Notes: generated by a model not told the origin, from the letters alone. Counted from the first letter of the stretch, positions 1 to 6,951 are shown. The stretch is 6,951 nucleotides of DNA from an uncultured Sediminibacterium sp. (GCA_937907555.1 CALEST010000296.1:1-6951); one strand, 5' to 3'. Made by a program: numbers and translations.

Positions 1-41
1 TTTTTAATGAAAATATCAGGATCAGTATATCCGTAATTTAA
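1..41 (-). pseudogene. In-frame continuation of the acyltransferase beyond the TGA, cut by the window edge
   Basis: Downstream of the TGA at 42-44, the same minus-strand frame stays open to the window edge and encodes LNYGYTDPDIFIK. In hexapeptide acyltransferases the segment after NIVLS commonly reads G-L-N-H-x-Y followed by an acidic/proline turn. A single base change (GGA to TGA, seen as TCC to TCA on the plus strand) would restore the missing glycine. The position where I expect the family histidine is tyrosine (TAC at 33-35). The remainder of the gene lies outside the window. A sequencing or assembly error is the main alternative. Confidence 0.55.
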
Positions 42-398
42 TCAGGAGAGTACGATATTCTGTGCCATGATGGTATTGGCTCCAATGGTTACCGGACCAA
101 TAATGGTATTGCTTAAACCAACATGCACATTGTCCTCAATGTAAACATCGCCGACCATATTATTAACACAACAGAAATCTTCAATTACCGCATTCTTACC
201 AAGTAAAAACATTTTCCAGGGTGCCAGATCCAGTCTGGCGTTTCCTCTGACCACCGATTTACGGGAAACTTTATGAACAAATGGGTTGATCAGCAACCTT
301 ACCCAGAGTCTGCAACCCGGACTGTTTGTCGGGACCATCATCCAGTAAACCCATTTCTTTAGCTTAGCATTTGATTTAATACGTTCAATAAAGCTCAT
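42..398 (-). CDS. Hexapeptide-repeat acyltransferase, N-terminal part ending at an in-frame TGA
   Basis: The frame gives a 118-residue product from ATG at 396-398 to TGA at 42-44. Residues about 70-118 show the isoleucine/valine-rich hexapeptide periodicity of left-handed beta-helix acyltransferases (for example TIIGPVTIGANTIMAQNIV). The N-terminal half (PTNSPGCRLWVRLLINPF) is of a type I associate with Bacteroidota acyltransferases of the WcaF/serine-acetyltransferase-like group, which acetylate sugars or other polysaccharide precursors using acetyl-CoA. Members are normally much longer, so 118 residues is too short to complete the helix and the CoA-binding trimer interface. Reading past the TGA gives LNYGYTDPDIFIK, which resembles the family's usual continuation after a glycine. 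The gene is therefore probably disrupted, not naturally short. It diverges from the efflux operon. The substrate cannot be told. Family call is fairly sure; functionality is doubtful. Confidence 0.7.
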   Translation of the reverse strand: MSFIERIKSNAKLKKWVYWMMVPTNSPGCRLWVRLLINPFVHKVSRKSVVRGNARLDLAPWKMFLLGKNAVIEDFCCVNNMVGDVYIEDNVHVGLSNTIIGPVTIGANTIMAQNIVLS

Positions 399-511
399 AG
401 TATAAAAATATCATCTGTTGCGTTATATGCCAATTTTAATTTAATAAGATCAAATTCTAAGCAAATAGTATCAAAAACCAGATTTCACCGAAAAAAAAGG
501 TCAATAACCTC

Positions 512-523
512 CATTTATAAATG
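512..523. promoter_or_regulatory. Perfect 12-bp palindrome upstream of the efflux promoter
   Basis: CATTTATAAATG is a perfect inverted repeat centred 32 bases upstream of the start of the -7 box. It lies just upstream of where a -33 element would be expected, a plausible position for a dimeric activator or repressor. A short dyad, AGGT-CAATA-ACCT, sits beside it at 498-510, and an eight-A tract lies at 491-498. The region is AT-rich, so a palindrome of this length could occur by chance. Function is inferred only. Confidence 0.25.
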
Positions 524-549
524 CGAAGATTAAAAAAACATTAAAATGG

Positions 550-557
550 TATATTTG
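550..557 (+). promoter_or_regulatory. Bacteroidota-type -7 promoter box for the efflux operon
   Basis: TATATTTG matches the TAnnTTTG -7 consensus of the primary sigma factor of Bacteroidota and is followed by C. It ends 25 bases before the adaptor ATG, which predicts a short leader of roughly 20 bases. No TTG or TTTG -33 element is visible about 20 bases upstream, where the sequence is A-rich. This could mean a weak or activator-dependent promoter. It is the only promoter-like site seen ahead of the three-gene operon. Confidence 0.55.
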
Positions 558-582
558 CAGATTATTCAACTCAAAATAAGAC

Positions 583-1737
583 ATGAAAATCACCTTTTCA
601 AGCCCTATTAAAGGTATTGCTCCTTTATTAATCTTTAGTGTATTTGGATTAGCAGCATGTGGAAACAAGGAAAATAATGGAACAGCTGAGCTGATTCCCA
701 GTTTGCCGGTTGTAGAAGTGGTGCAAAAAGATACTGTTTTGCAAACAGACTATGTTGCAGATATACAAGCGGTAAAAAACGTGGAAGTCAGGGCAAGGGT
801 GCAGGGATTTCTTGAAAAAATTTTCGTGGATGAAGGTCAGGAAGTGAAAAAAGGACAGCCCATGTTTCAGATTAATGATCTTGAATACAAGACTGAACTG
901 GCAAGAGCAAAAGCTGCCGTTTCCAATGCAATGGCAGAAGCCAAAGCTGCTGAACTGGAATTGGGAAGAACAAAAATTCTGGTAGAGAAAAATGTAATTT
1001 CAAAAACTGAATTTGAATTGGCCGCTGCAAAAGTTGCTGCAACCAAGGCAAAAATTGAAGAGGCGCTTTCTGCACAAACAAGTGCAGAAACCAAATTGTC
1101 TTACACTTTTGTAAAAGCACCATTTGATGGTATTATCGACAGAATTCCATTAAAAATGGGAAGCTTAATTGATCCAGGAGCGCTTTTAACAACCATATCG
1201 GATGTACACAATGTATTTGCCTATTTTAATATTTCAGAAAACGAGTACTTACGATACAGAAAATCAATAACAAAAGGATTAAAAGAAGAACGCCTGATTC
1301 ATTTAATGTTAGCAGACGGTACCGAATATGCCTATACTGGTAAAATTGAAACCAGTGATGGCGAATTCAATGAAAATACCGGTGCAATTGCCTTCAGGGC
1401 CCGATTCCCCAATCCCAACAAATTATTAAAGCATGGTGCTTCTGGTAAAGCAAGATTAACAACAGAAGTTGACAATGCGATTATTATTCCGCAAAAAGCC
1501 ACATTTGAAATTCAGGATAAAACCTTTGTTTTTGTTGTTGATAAAGACAATATGGTTCAAACAAGAGCATTTAAGCCTGGCAGAAGAGTAGCACAATATT
1601 ATATAGTTGAAGCCGGATTGAAACCTGGTGAACGCATTGTTTACGAAGGAGTACAAAGCATACGCCAGGGTGCAAAAATTAAACCTGTCAAAATGAATTT
1701 AGACAGCTTAATGCAAACTGCTTTAACCATCAACTAA
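583..1737 (+). CDS. RND efflux pump periplasmic adaptor (membrane fusion) lipoprotein
   Basis: This 384-residue AcrA/MexA-type adaptor bridges the inner-membrane pump and the outer-membrane channel. Residues 1-26 form a lipoprotein signal with lipobox LAAC, so Cys26 is the predicted lipidated N-terminus. The first lipoyl half follows at about 66-100 (VRARVQGFLEKIFVDEGQEV), then an alanine- and lysine-rich alpha-helical hairpin at about 100-172. The hairpin carries R129, L133 and S140, which reproduce the R-x3-L-x6-S motif that docks TolC-type channels. The second lipoyl half is at about 174-199 (FVKAPFDGIIDRIPLKMG), the beta-barrel at about 205-295, and the membrane-proximal domain at about 298-372. 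Length is typical. The ATG at 583 gives a proper signal peptide with no better alternative. It is first in the operon, with only 7 bases before the pump gene. Family assignment is very secure; substrate is unknown. Confidence 0.96.
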   Translation: MKITFSSPIKGIAPLLIFSVFGLAACGNKENNGTAELIPSLPVVEVVQKDTVLQTDYVADIQAVKNVEVRARVQGFLEKIFVDEGQEVKKGQPMFQINDLEYKTELARAKAAVSNAMAEAKAAELELGRTKILVEKNVISKTEFELAAAKVAATKAKIEEALSAQTSAETKLSYTFVKAPFDGIIDRIPLKMGSLIDPGALLTTISDVHNVFAYFNISENEYLRYRKSITKGLKEERLIHLMLADGTEYAYTGKIETSDGEFNENTGAIAFRARFPNPNKLLKHGASGKARLTTEVDNAIIIPQKATFEIQDKTFVFVVDKDNMVQTRAFKPGRRVAQYYIVEAGLKPGERIVYEGVQSIRQGAKIKPVKMNLDSLMQTALTIN

Positions 1738-1744
1738 TTGAATC

Positions 1745-4700
1745 ATGTTAGAAACTTTTATTAAAAGGCCAGTCCTTTCACTGGTTATTTCTATTATAAT
1801 TACCTTACTGGGAGTATTGTCCTTATTTACTTTACCCATCACCCAGTTCCCGGATATCGTTCCTCCTTCTGTAACCGTTACTGCAAAGTATACCGGTGCC
1901 AATGCGGAAGTTTGTGCCAAAGCCGTTGCAACCCCATTGGAAAGGGCCATCAATGGTGTGCCTGGAATGACGTATATGTCTTCCGTTTCCAGTAACAACG
2001 GGATTACTTTAATTACCGTAGCATTTAAAGTGGGAATTGACCCTGACGTTGCTGCCGTAAGTGTTCAGAACAGGGTAAGTACCGTTCTGGATGAGCTTCC
2101 GGAAGAAGTAATTAAAGCGGGCGTTACCACCGAGAAAGACGTAAACAGTATGTTGCTCTATCTCAATGTAATGAGTGAGGATACGGCTGCTGATGAACAA
2201 TTCATTTACAACTTTGCGGATATCAATATTCTGCAGGAACTAAAACGTATTGATGGGGTAGGTTTTGCAGAAATCATGGGACAGAAAGAATATTCCATGC
2301 GCGTATGGTTGAAGCCTGATCGAATGCTGGCTTATAATGTATCTGCACAGGATGTAGTGGATGCGCTAAGAAACCAGAACGTAGAAGCAGCGCCAGGTAA
2401 AACCGGTGAAAGCTCCGGAATGAATCCACAAAGCTTACAATATATCCTGCGTTATACGGGTAAGTTTTTTGAGCCCAATCAATACAAAAATGTAGTAGTA
2501 AGAGCCGAGAATAACGGTTCTATCCTTTACCTCAAAGACATTGCTGACATTGAGTTTGGTGCCATGACCTATAGCATGATTTCGAAAACCGATGGAAAAC
2601 CTTCGGCTTCCATCATGTTAAAACAGAGACCCGGCTCCAACGCAAAAGAAGTAATTACCAAGGTAAAAGCCAGGATGGCTGAATTGAAGGAAACTTCTTT
2701 TCCTCCAGGCATGAAATACAATTTTGCCTATGATGTATCCAGATTCCTGGATGCTTCAATTAAAGAAGTATTGAAGACATTGATTGAAGCTTTTATACTG
2801 GTATTCATAATTGTATTTATTTTCCTACAAGACTTCCGCTCTACTTTGATTCCGGCTTTGGCTGTTCCTGTAGCCTTAATTGGTACCCTTGCATTCATGC
2901 AGGTGATGGGCTTCTCCATTAACCTGTTAACATTGTTTGCATTGGTTTTGGCAATTGGTATTGTGGTGGATGATGCCATTGTGGTTGTAGAAGCTGTTCA
3001 CGTAAAAATGGAAGAACAGCACCTGAACGCAATGGATGCCACACTGGCTGCCATTAAAGAAATTGCGAGTGCGGTAATTGCCATTACTCTCGTAATGTCT
3101 GCCGTATTCTTACCTGCTGCATTCCTAAGTGGATCTGCCGGTGTATTCTACAGACAGTTCTCTTTAACCCTGGCGGTGTCCATTGTAATTTCAGGTATCA
3201 ATGCCTTAACCCTTACACCGGCGCTTTGTGCATTGTTAATCAAAAACACACACGGGCAACCCAAGAGGAAAAATTTATTGGGCAGATTTTTCAATTCGTT
3301 CAATAATGGATTTTCAAAAACAGAATCTAAATACAAACAGATTGTAACCTGGATCAGTGGAAGAAAACTGGTAACCTTAGGAATGCTAGCAGTATTCTTT
3401 GTAGGTACTGCCGGAATCAATCAGGTATTGCCCAGCGGTTTCATCCCAACAGAAGATCAGGGTATTATTTATGTAAACGTTTCCGCTCCAGCTGGTGCAA
3501 CGGTTGAAAGAACAGAAAACGTGTTGGTACAACTGGAGAAAGCCATTAAAGATATTCCTGCCGTAGAAAATATTACCACACTGAGTGGCTATAGTTTAAT
3601 CACAGAAGCAGCAGGTGCTTCCTATGGTATGATGATGATTAACCTGAAACCCTGGAAGGAAAGGGATATGACGGTTGCCGAGTTAATTCCTGTGTTAAGA
3701 GATAAGACCAGTAATATTAAAGATGCTAATATTGAATTTATGCCTCCGCCAACTGTTCCTGGCTTTGGTAATACCAGTGGATTTGAATTGCGCATCATTG
3801 ATAAAACTGGAACCGGTGACTTACAGCAAACAGCAGCGGTTACCAATCAATTAATTGAAGACATTAAAGCAGCCGGAGTAGTGGGTTCTGCCTATACCGG
3901 ATTTGATCCGAGCTTCCCCCAATACATGATCCATATTGATTATGATATGGCTGCGAAAAAAGGAGTTACGGTTGATAATGCCATGACCGACCTGCAAACT
4001 TTAATTGGTAGTTATTACGCAACCAACTTTATCCGATTTGGTCAGATGTACAAGGTAATGGTACAGGCCTATCCCAACTTCAGAGCAAAGCCGAACGATC
4101 TGTTGAATTTGTACGTTAAAAATAACAGGGGAGAAATGGTTTCCTATGCTACATTCATTAAACTGGAGAGAGTATATGGACCAGAGCAGTTGACACGATA
4201 CAATATGTACAATGCCGCCATGGTGAATGGGGATGCCAATAAAGGATTCAGCAGTGGTGAAGCCATTGCTTCGGTTGAGCAGGTAGCCAAAGAAAAACTA
4301 CCCCGTGGATTTAGTTATGAATGGTCCGGTATTACCAGAGATCAGATTGCTTCCAGTGGTCAGGCCGGCGTAATATTCCTGGTATGTCTGATTTTCGTTT
4401 ACCTGATTCTTTCTGCTCAGTACGAAAGTTTTATCATGCCTTTTTCAGTTATCTTATCCTTACCAACGGGAATTTTTGGTGCCTTTCTGGCATTGAAAGC
4501 CCTGGGATTAGAAAACAATATTTATGCGCAGGTAGCCCTGGTTATGCTGATTGGATTATTGGGTAAAAACGCCATTCTGATTGTAGAGTTTGCCATGCTG
4601 AGAAGAACGCAGGGATTCAGCATAATGGAAGCTGCCAAAGAAGGTGCCGTGTCTCGTTTAAGACCTATCCTGATGACTTCTTTTGCATTTATAGCAGGAT

Positions 4701-4921
4701 TGATTCCGCTGGTAATTGCATCTGGCGCGGGTGCCATCGGAAACCGTTCTATTGGAACCGCTTCTGCCGGAGGAATGTTGTTTGGAACCATATTCGGGGT
4801 GGTGATTATACCGGGCCTCTATGTAATTTTTGCACAGCTTTCCGAAAAACTTTCCAAAAAGAAAAGCCCGGCCTCAGTGGTACCGGTGATTGATCATCCT
4901 GAACAATTGTCTGACAGATAG
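1745..4921 (+). CDS. RND multidrug efflux transporter, HAE-1 family (AcrB-like)
   Basis: This is a full-length 1058-residue inner-membrane proton/drug antiporter (AcrB has 1049). It begins with the family's MLETFIKRPV amphipathic start and TM1 at about 9-29. TM2-TM6 lie at about 340-497 and TM8-TM12 at about 872-1031, with two large periplasmic porter/docking loops between. Proton-relay residues are present: D409 and D410 in TM4 (GIVVDDAIVVVE), K941 in TM10 (GKNAILIVEFA), and R971 and T978 near TM11 (SRLRPILMTSF). The DQG and PAGAT motifs follow at 571-586. By eye alignment to AcrB, the deep-pocket Phe positions are changed (F136 to M136, F178 to M178, F610 to T611, F615 to Y616, F617 to L618, F628 to M631). 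The switch loop (about 616-628) has no Phe and lacks AcrB's Gly-rich sequence. The charged C-terminal tail is after about 1031. No frameshift is seen. It should work with the flanking adaptor and channel. The family is certain; substrate range cannot be read from sequence. Confidence 0.97.
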   Translation: MLETFIKRPVLSLVISIIITLLGVLSLFTLPITQFPDIVPPSVTVTAKYTGANAEVCAKAVATPLERAINGVPGMTYMSSVSSNNGITLITVAFKVGIDPDVAAVSVQNRVSTVLDELPEEVIKAGVTTEKDVNSMLLYLNVMSEDTAADEQFIYNFADINILQELKRIDGVGFAEIMGQKEYSMRVWLKPDRMLAYNVSAQDVVDALRNQNVEAAPGKTGESSGMNPQSLQYILRYTGKFFEPNQYKNVVVRAENNGSILYLKDIADIEFGAMTYSMISKTDGKPSASIMLKQRPGSNAKEVITKVKARMAELKETSFPPGMKYNFAYDVSRFLDASIKEVLKTLIEAFILVFIIVFIFLQDFRSTLIPALAVPVALIGTLAFMQVMGFSINLLTLFALVLAIGIVVDDAIVVVEAVHVKMEEQHLNAMDATLAAIKEIASAVIAITLVMSAVFLPAAFLSGSAGVFYRQFSLTLAVSIVISGINALTLTPALCALLIKNTHGQPKRKNLLGRFFNSFNNGFSKTESKYKQIVTWISGRKLVTLGMLAVFFVGTAGINQVLPSGFIPTEDQGIIYVNVSAPAGATVERTENVLVQLEKAIKDIPAVENITTLSGYSLITEAAGASYGMMMINLKPWKERDMTVAELIPVLRDKTSNIKDANIEFMPPPTVPGFGNTSGFELRIIDKTGTGDLQQTAAVTNQLIEDIKAAGVVGSAYTGFDPSFPQYMIHIDYDMAAKKGVTVDNAMTDLQTLIGSYYATNFIRFGQMYKVMVQAYPNFRAKPNDLLNLYVKNNRGEMVSYATFIKLERVYGPEQLTRYNMYNAAMVNGDANKGFSSGEAIASVEQVAKEKLPRGFSYEWSGITRDQIASSGQAGVIFLVCLIFVYLILSAQYESFIMPFSVILSLPTGIFGAFLALKALGLENNIYAQVALVMLIGLLGKNAILIVEFAMLRRTQGFSIMEAAKEGAVSRLRPILMTSFAFIAGLIPLVIASGAGAIGNRSIGTASAGGMLFGTIFGVVIIPGLYVIFAQLSEKLSKKKSPASVVPVIDHPEQLSDR

Positions 4922-4931
4922 AAAATACATT

Positions 4932-6368
4932 ATGAAGAAAAATTTTCCTTTTTTACTATATACTGGTATCACGCTCATGGCTATTTCCTGTGCCATGCCC
5001 AAACCTGTAACCATTAATAAATCTGAAATTCTTCCTGCAGCTTTTCAGCAATCTACAGATAGTGTAAGTATTGCATCCCTTCCGAAAAAAACCTTTTTCC
5101 CGGATCCTTCTTTACAGGAACTGATTGATACCGCCATTGCCAATAATGCAGATATCAGAATTGCGGTACAAAGAATTGCATCTGCCAGAGCTGGTCTGGG
5201 AATAGCACAGGGTTTAACAAAAGTTGGATTGGATGCGGTAGTCTCTACCGGAGTAGACAAATTTGGAGATTATACAATGAATGGTCTGGGCAACTATGAT
5301 ATGAACCTTTCACCCAATATCCGAAAAGACCAGCAAATTCCATTGAATATGCCAGATATGTTTCTGGGTTTCAGAAGCAGCTGGGAAGCAGATATCTGGG
5401 GCAAGTTGTCTAATCAGAAAAAAGCTGCGCTGAACAGATATCTTGCAACCGAACAAGCAAGAAAATGGGTAACCACACAGCTGGTTGCACAAGTAGCAGA
5501 ATTGTACTACGAACTACTGGCATTGGATAAAGAACTGGAAATTTTACAACGAAATATCAAGCTTCAGGAAAATGGAGTAGAAATTGTAAAAGTTCAGAAA
5601 ATGGGCGGAAGAGCCACAGAACTGGCGGTTCAACAATTTACTGCGCAATTATTGGGCACCAAGAGCATGCTGAATGTGATGAAGCAAAGAATTACCGCAA
5701 CTGAAAATTTATTGAGTGCTATTTCCGGCAAATACGATTTCAAAATTAAAAGAGGGGTTGGAATTACCGACTTACAATTACCTGCTTCTATACAAATTGG
5801 CATCCCTGCTCAATTGTTGGCGAACAGACCAGATATTAAAGAAGCTGAATACCTGCTTGAAGCAGCCGGAGCAGAAGTAGAAGCCAGCAGAAAAGCATTT
5901 CTACCTTCCCTGAATATCAGCGCCTACACGGCTTTGAATAGTTTTAAATCCTCTGTTTTATTCAGCCCTCAGTCATTAACCTATGGATTGCTGGGCGGAT
6001 TGGTTACACCCGTACTTAGCAAAAACATGCTGAAAGGAAATTATCAGCTGGCTAGTGCCGCTCAGCAGCAAGCCTTTGAATTGTACAGGAAGCATATTAT
6101 TTACGCCTACCACGAAGTACAAACCAATCTTAGCGGAATTGATCAGTACAATAAAATTTATGACCTGAAAGTACAGGAAACAAAGAGCTTACAGGCAGCC
6201 GTAGCTTCTTCCAATGATTTATATATGGGTGGCGCAGCTACTTATCTGGAAGTAGTTACCGCCCAAAGAGGGGTGCTGGAAGCCGAACTGGATCAAATCA
6301 ACTCTAAGAGAACTGTATTTGTTTATCTAATTAACTTGTACAGATCTTTAGGAGGTGGCTGGAACTAA
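4932..6368 (+). CDS. Outer-membrane efflux channel lipoprotein, NodT/TolC family
   Basis: The preferred product is 478 residues from the ATG at 4932. It forms the outer-membrane exit duct of the tripartite pump. This start is chosen because it places a basic-hydrophobic signal peptide at the N-terminus, with Cys20 as the predicted lipidation site (MAISC). A longer frame from TTG at 4890 would bury the signal behind 14 residues and overlap the pump gene. The two duplicated outer-membrane-efflux repeats are visible. The first covers about 55-250 and includes the NodT-type SSWEADIWGKL at 149-159. The second covers about 265-475 and includes LLANRPDIKEAEYLLEAAGA at 295-314 and the AFLPSLNIS strand. 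The protein ends in the characteristic LYRSLGGGWN. It starts 10 bases after the pump stop, so it is cotranscribed. Its stop is 2 bases from the stop of the convergent regulator gene. The Asp-rich surface-export signal of some Bacteroidota lipoproteins is not seen after Cys20. Confidence 0.94.
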   Translation: MKKNFPFLLYTGITLMAISCAMPKPVTINKSEILPAAFQQSTDSVSIASLPKKTFFPDPSLQELIDTAIANNADIRIAVQRIASARAGLGIAQGLTKVGLDAVVSTGVDKFGDYTMNGLGNYDMNLSPNIRKDQQIPLNMPDMFLGFRSSWEADIWGKLSNQKKAALNRYLATEQARKWVTTQLVAQVAELYYELLALDKELEILQRNIKLQENGVEIVKVQKMGGRATELAVQQFTAQLLGTKSMLNVMKQRITATENLLSAISGKYDFKIKRGVGITDLQLPASIQIGIPAQLLANRPDIKEAEYLLEAAGAEVEASRKAFLPSLNISAYTALNSFKSSVLFSPQSLTYGLLGGLVTPVLSKNMLKGNYQLASAAQQQAFELYRKHIIYAYHEVQTNLSGIDQYNKIYDLKVQETKSLQAAVASSNDLYMGGAATYLEVVTAQRGVLEAELDQINSKRTVFVYLINLYRSLGGGWN

Positions 6369-6370
6369 TC

Positions 6371-6951
6371 TCAGGCATGGTGGTAAAGGCCGTTTTGTAT
6401 AGCATAGGTAACTATACCTGCGCTGCACTTGGCTCCCAGTTTACCCATGATTCTAATTCTGTGCCCTTCAACCGTTCGCTTACTCAGGTGTAGCTCACTG
6501 GCAATTTCTTTACTGGTTTTTTCATTGCAGATGCGTTCAATAATCTGCAGTTCCCGTTCTGTAAAGTTGGCAGATACTTTAGTGGGTAATTGATAGTTAT
6601 GGGTCACAATATAACTTAAGCACTCCGCACTGATTTTGCAGAAATAATGTTTATGCGCATAACAGGTTTGAATAGATTCCATGATTTCCGCTTCCCTGGC
6701 TTGCTTGGAAACAAATCCCATCGTGCCAACTTCCAGTAACTGGAACATTAACTGATGTGTTATCTGGTAGGACAGAAAAATGACTGCTGTATCTGGTGAA
6801 TGGCTCAGAATATGCCTGGTTATTTCCGGAGAGTCTGATTCCAGGTCTATTAACACTACATCCGGCTTTGTTTCTACGATATCATTCACCCAGTTCTCTT
6901 TAAACTCATTGTTTCCAACCAGTTTAATAGTGGGGAAAGCCTGGAGTACTG
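6371..6951 (-). CDS. NarL/FixJ-family response regulator, 5' end cut by the window edge
   Basis: The frame is open from the window edge to TGA at 6371-6373, giving about 192 visible residues. A GTG at 6887-6889 could be read as a start. However, the residues upstream of it (VLQAFPTIKLVG) match the helix-1/beta-2 segment of a receiver domain, so the true start is outside. The likely phosphoacceptor is the Asp in VVLIDLES (codon 6845-6847). The conserved switch Ser is in AVIFLS (6770-6772), and the conserved Lys is in GFVSKQA (6704-6706). The usual Met-Pro after the phosphoacceptor strand is absent (LESDSPE). The C-terminus is a LuxR/GerE helix-turn-helix: FTERELQIIERI, then NEKTSKEIASELHLSKRTVEGH, then KLGAKCSAGIVTYAIQNGL. 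It should be a phosphorylation-controlled DNA-binding regulator whose kinase partner is not in view. Control of the pump is possible but not shown. Confidence 0.93.
   Translation of the reverse strand, partial: VLQAFPTIKLVGNNEFKENWVNDIVETKPDVVLIDLESDSPEITRHILSHSPDTAVIFLSYQITHQLMFQLLEVGTMGFVSKQAREAEIMESIQTCYAHKHYFCKISAECLSYIVTHNYQLPTKVSANFTERELQIIERICNEKTSKEIASELHLSKRTVEGHRIRIMGKLGAKCSAGIVTYAIQNGLYHHA

Noticed and set aside
42..44. TGA read as glycine (alternative genetic code)
   Set aside because: The promoter style and gene families point to Bacteroidota with the standard code. The response regulator also ends naturally at a TGA, and the long operon genes contain no in-frame TGA. A single nonsense change or a sequence error is simpler.
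451..477. Minus-strand promoter candidates for the acyltransferase (TTAGAATTTG and TACTATTTG)
   Set aside because: Both have a three-base gap where the consensus TAnnTTTG has two, and the spacing to the upstream TTTTTG is too short. The evidence is too weak to annotate.
4522..4791. Antisense open frames within the pump, adaptor and channel genes
   Set aside because: They lie entirely inside strongly conserved coding sequence on the other strand and show no recognisable domain or start context. They are shadow frames.
1745..4921. Metal-efflux (CusA-type) pump, prompted by the Met residues in the pocket
   Set aside because: Overall motifs (GIVVDDAIVVVE, GKNAILIVEFA, RLRPILMTSF) match the HAE-1 drug-pump group. 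The position aligned with CusA M573 is not Met, and the adaptor and channel lack metal-binding Met/His clusters.
4890..4931. Upstream in-frame TTG start that would lengthen the channel protein by 14 residues
   Set aside because: It overlaps the end of the pump gene and would put extra residues in front of a clear lipoprotein signal peptide that begins at the ATG at 4932.
6397..6419. Inverted repeat GTATAG (6397-6402) / CTATAC (6412-6417), with an overlapping AGGTA/TACCT pair, near the convergent junction
   Set aside because: It lies inside the response regulator coding sequence, is A/T-rich, and has no T-run after it on either strand, so it does not look like an intrinsic terminator.
6887..6889. 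GTG as the start codon of the response regulator
   Set aside because: The frame is open upstream to the window edge and encodes receiver-like sequence (VLQAFPTIKLVG), so the true start lies outside the window.

Overview
The window looks like ordinary chromosomal DNA from a member of the Bacteroidota, possibly the Chitinophagales. The DNA is moderately AT-rich. The gene starts lack Shine-Dalgarno sequences and instead have A/T-rich leaders. A Bacteroidota-type -7 promoter box (TATATTTG, matching TAnnTTTG) precedes the main operon, and both lipoproteins and the other proteins resemble families common in that phylum. The phylum call is an inference from these signs, and no rRNA or marker gene is present.

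Layout from left to right. (1) At the left edge, on the minus strand, lies a left-handed beta-helix (hexapeptide-repeat) acyltransferase reading frame. It is interrupted by an in-frame TGA at 42-44, yet the same frame continues with family-like sequence to the window edge. It therefore looks like a nonsense-mutated gene or a sequence error. (2) A 184-base divergent intergenic region (399-582) holds the operon promoter and a perfect 12-bp palindrome. (3) A tight plus-strand operon (583-6368) encodes a complete tripartite RND efflux pump: a lipidated periplasmic adaptor, an AcrB-like inner-membrane pump of 1058 residues, and a NodT-family outer-membrane lipoprotein channel. The gaps between these genes are 7 and 10 bases. 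(4) On the minus strand at the right edge is a NarL/FixJ-type response regulator. Its stop lies 2 bases from the channel gene's stop, and its N-terminus is cut off by the window end.

The three operon genes should assemble into one proton-driven envelope-spanning pump. The adaptor keeps the RLS channel-docking motif, and the pump keeps the transmembrane Asp-Asp/Lys/Arg/Thr proton-relay residues. The pump differs from AcrB at the deep drug-binding pocket: by eye alignment, all six classical Phe positions are replaced, three of them by Met. No TetR-type repressor is adjacent. The response regulator is the only nearby regulatory gene, and a link to the pump is speculative.

I found no mobile element, CRISPR array, RNA gene or clearly novel system. 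The most noteworthy points are the broken acyltransferase, the altered pump pocket and the abutting convergent ends.
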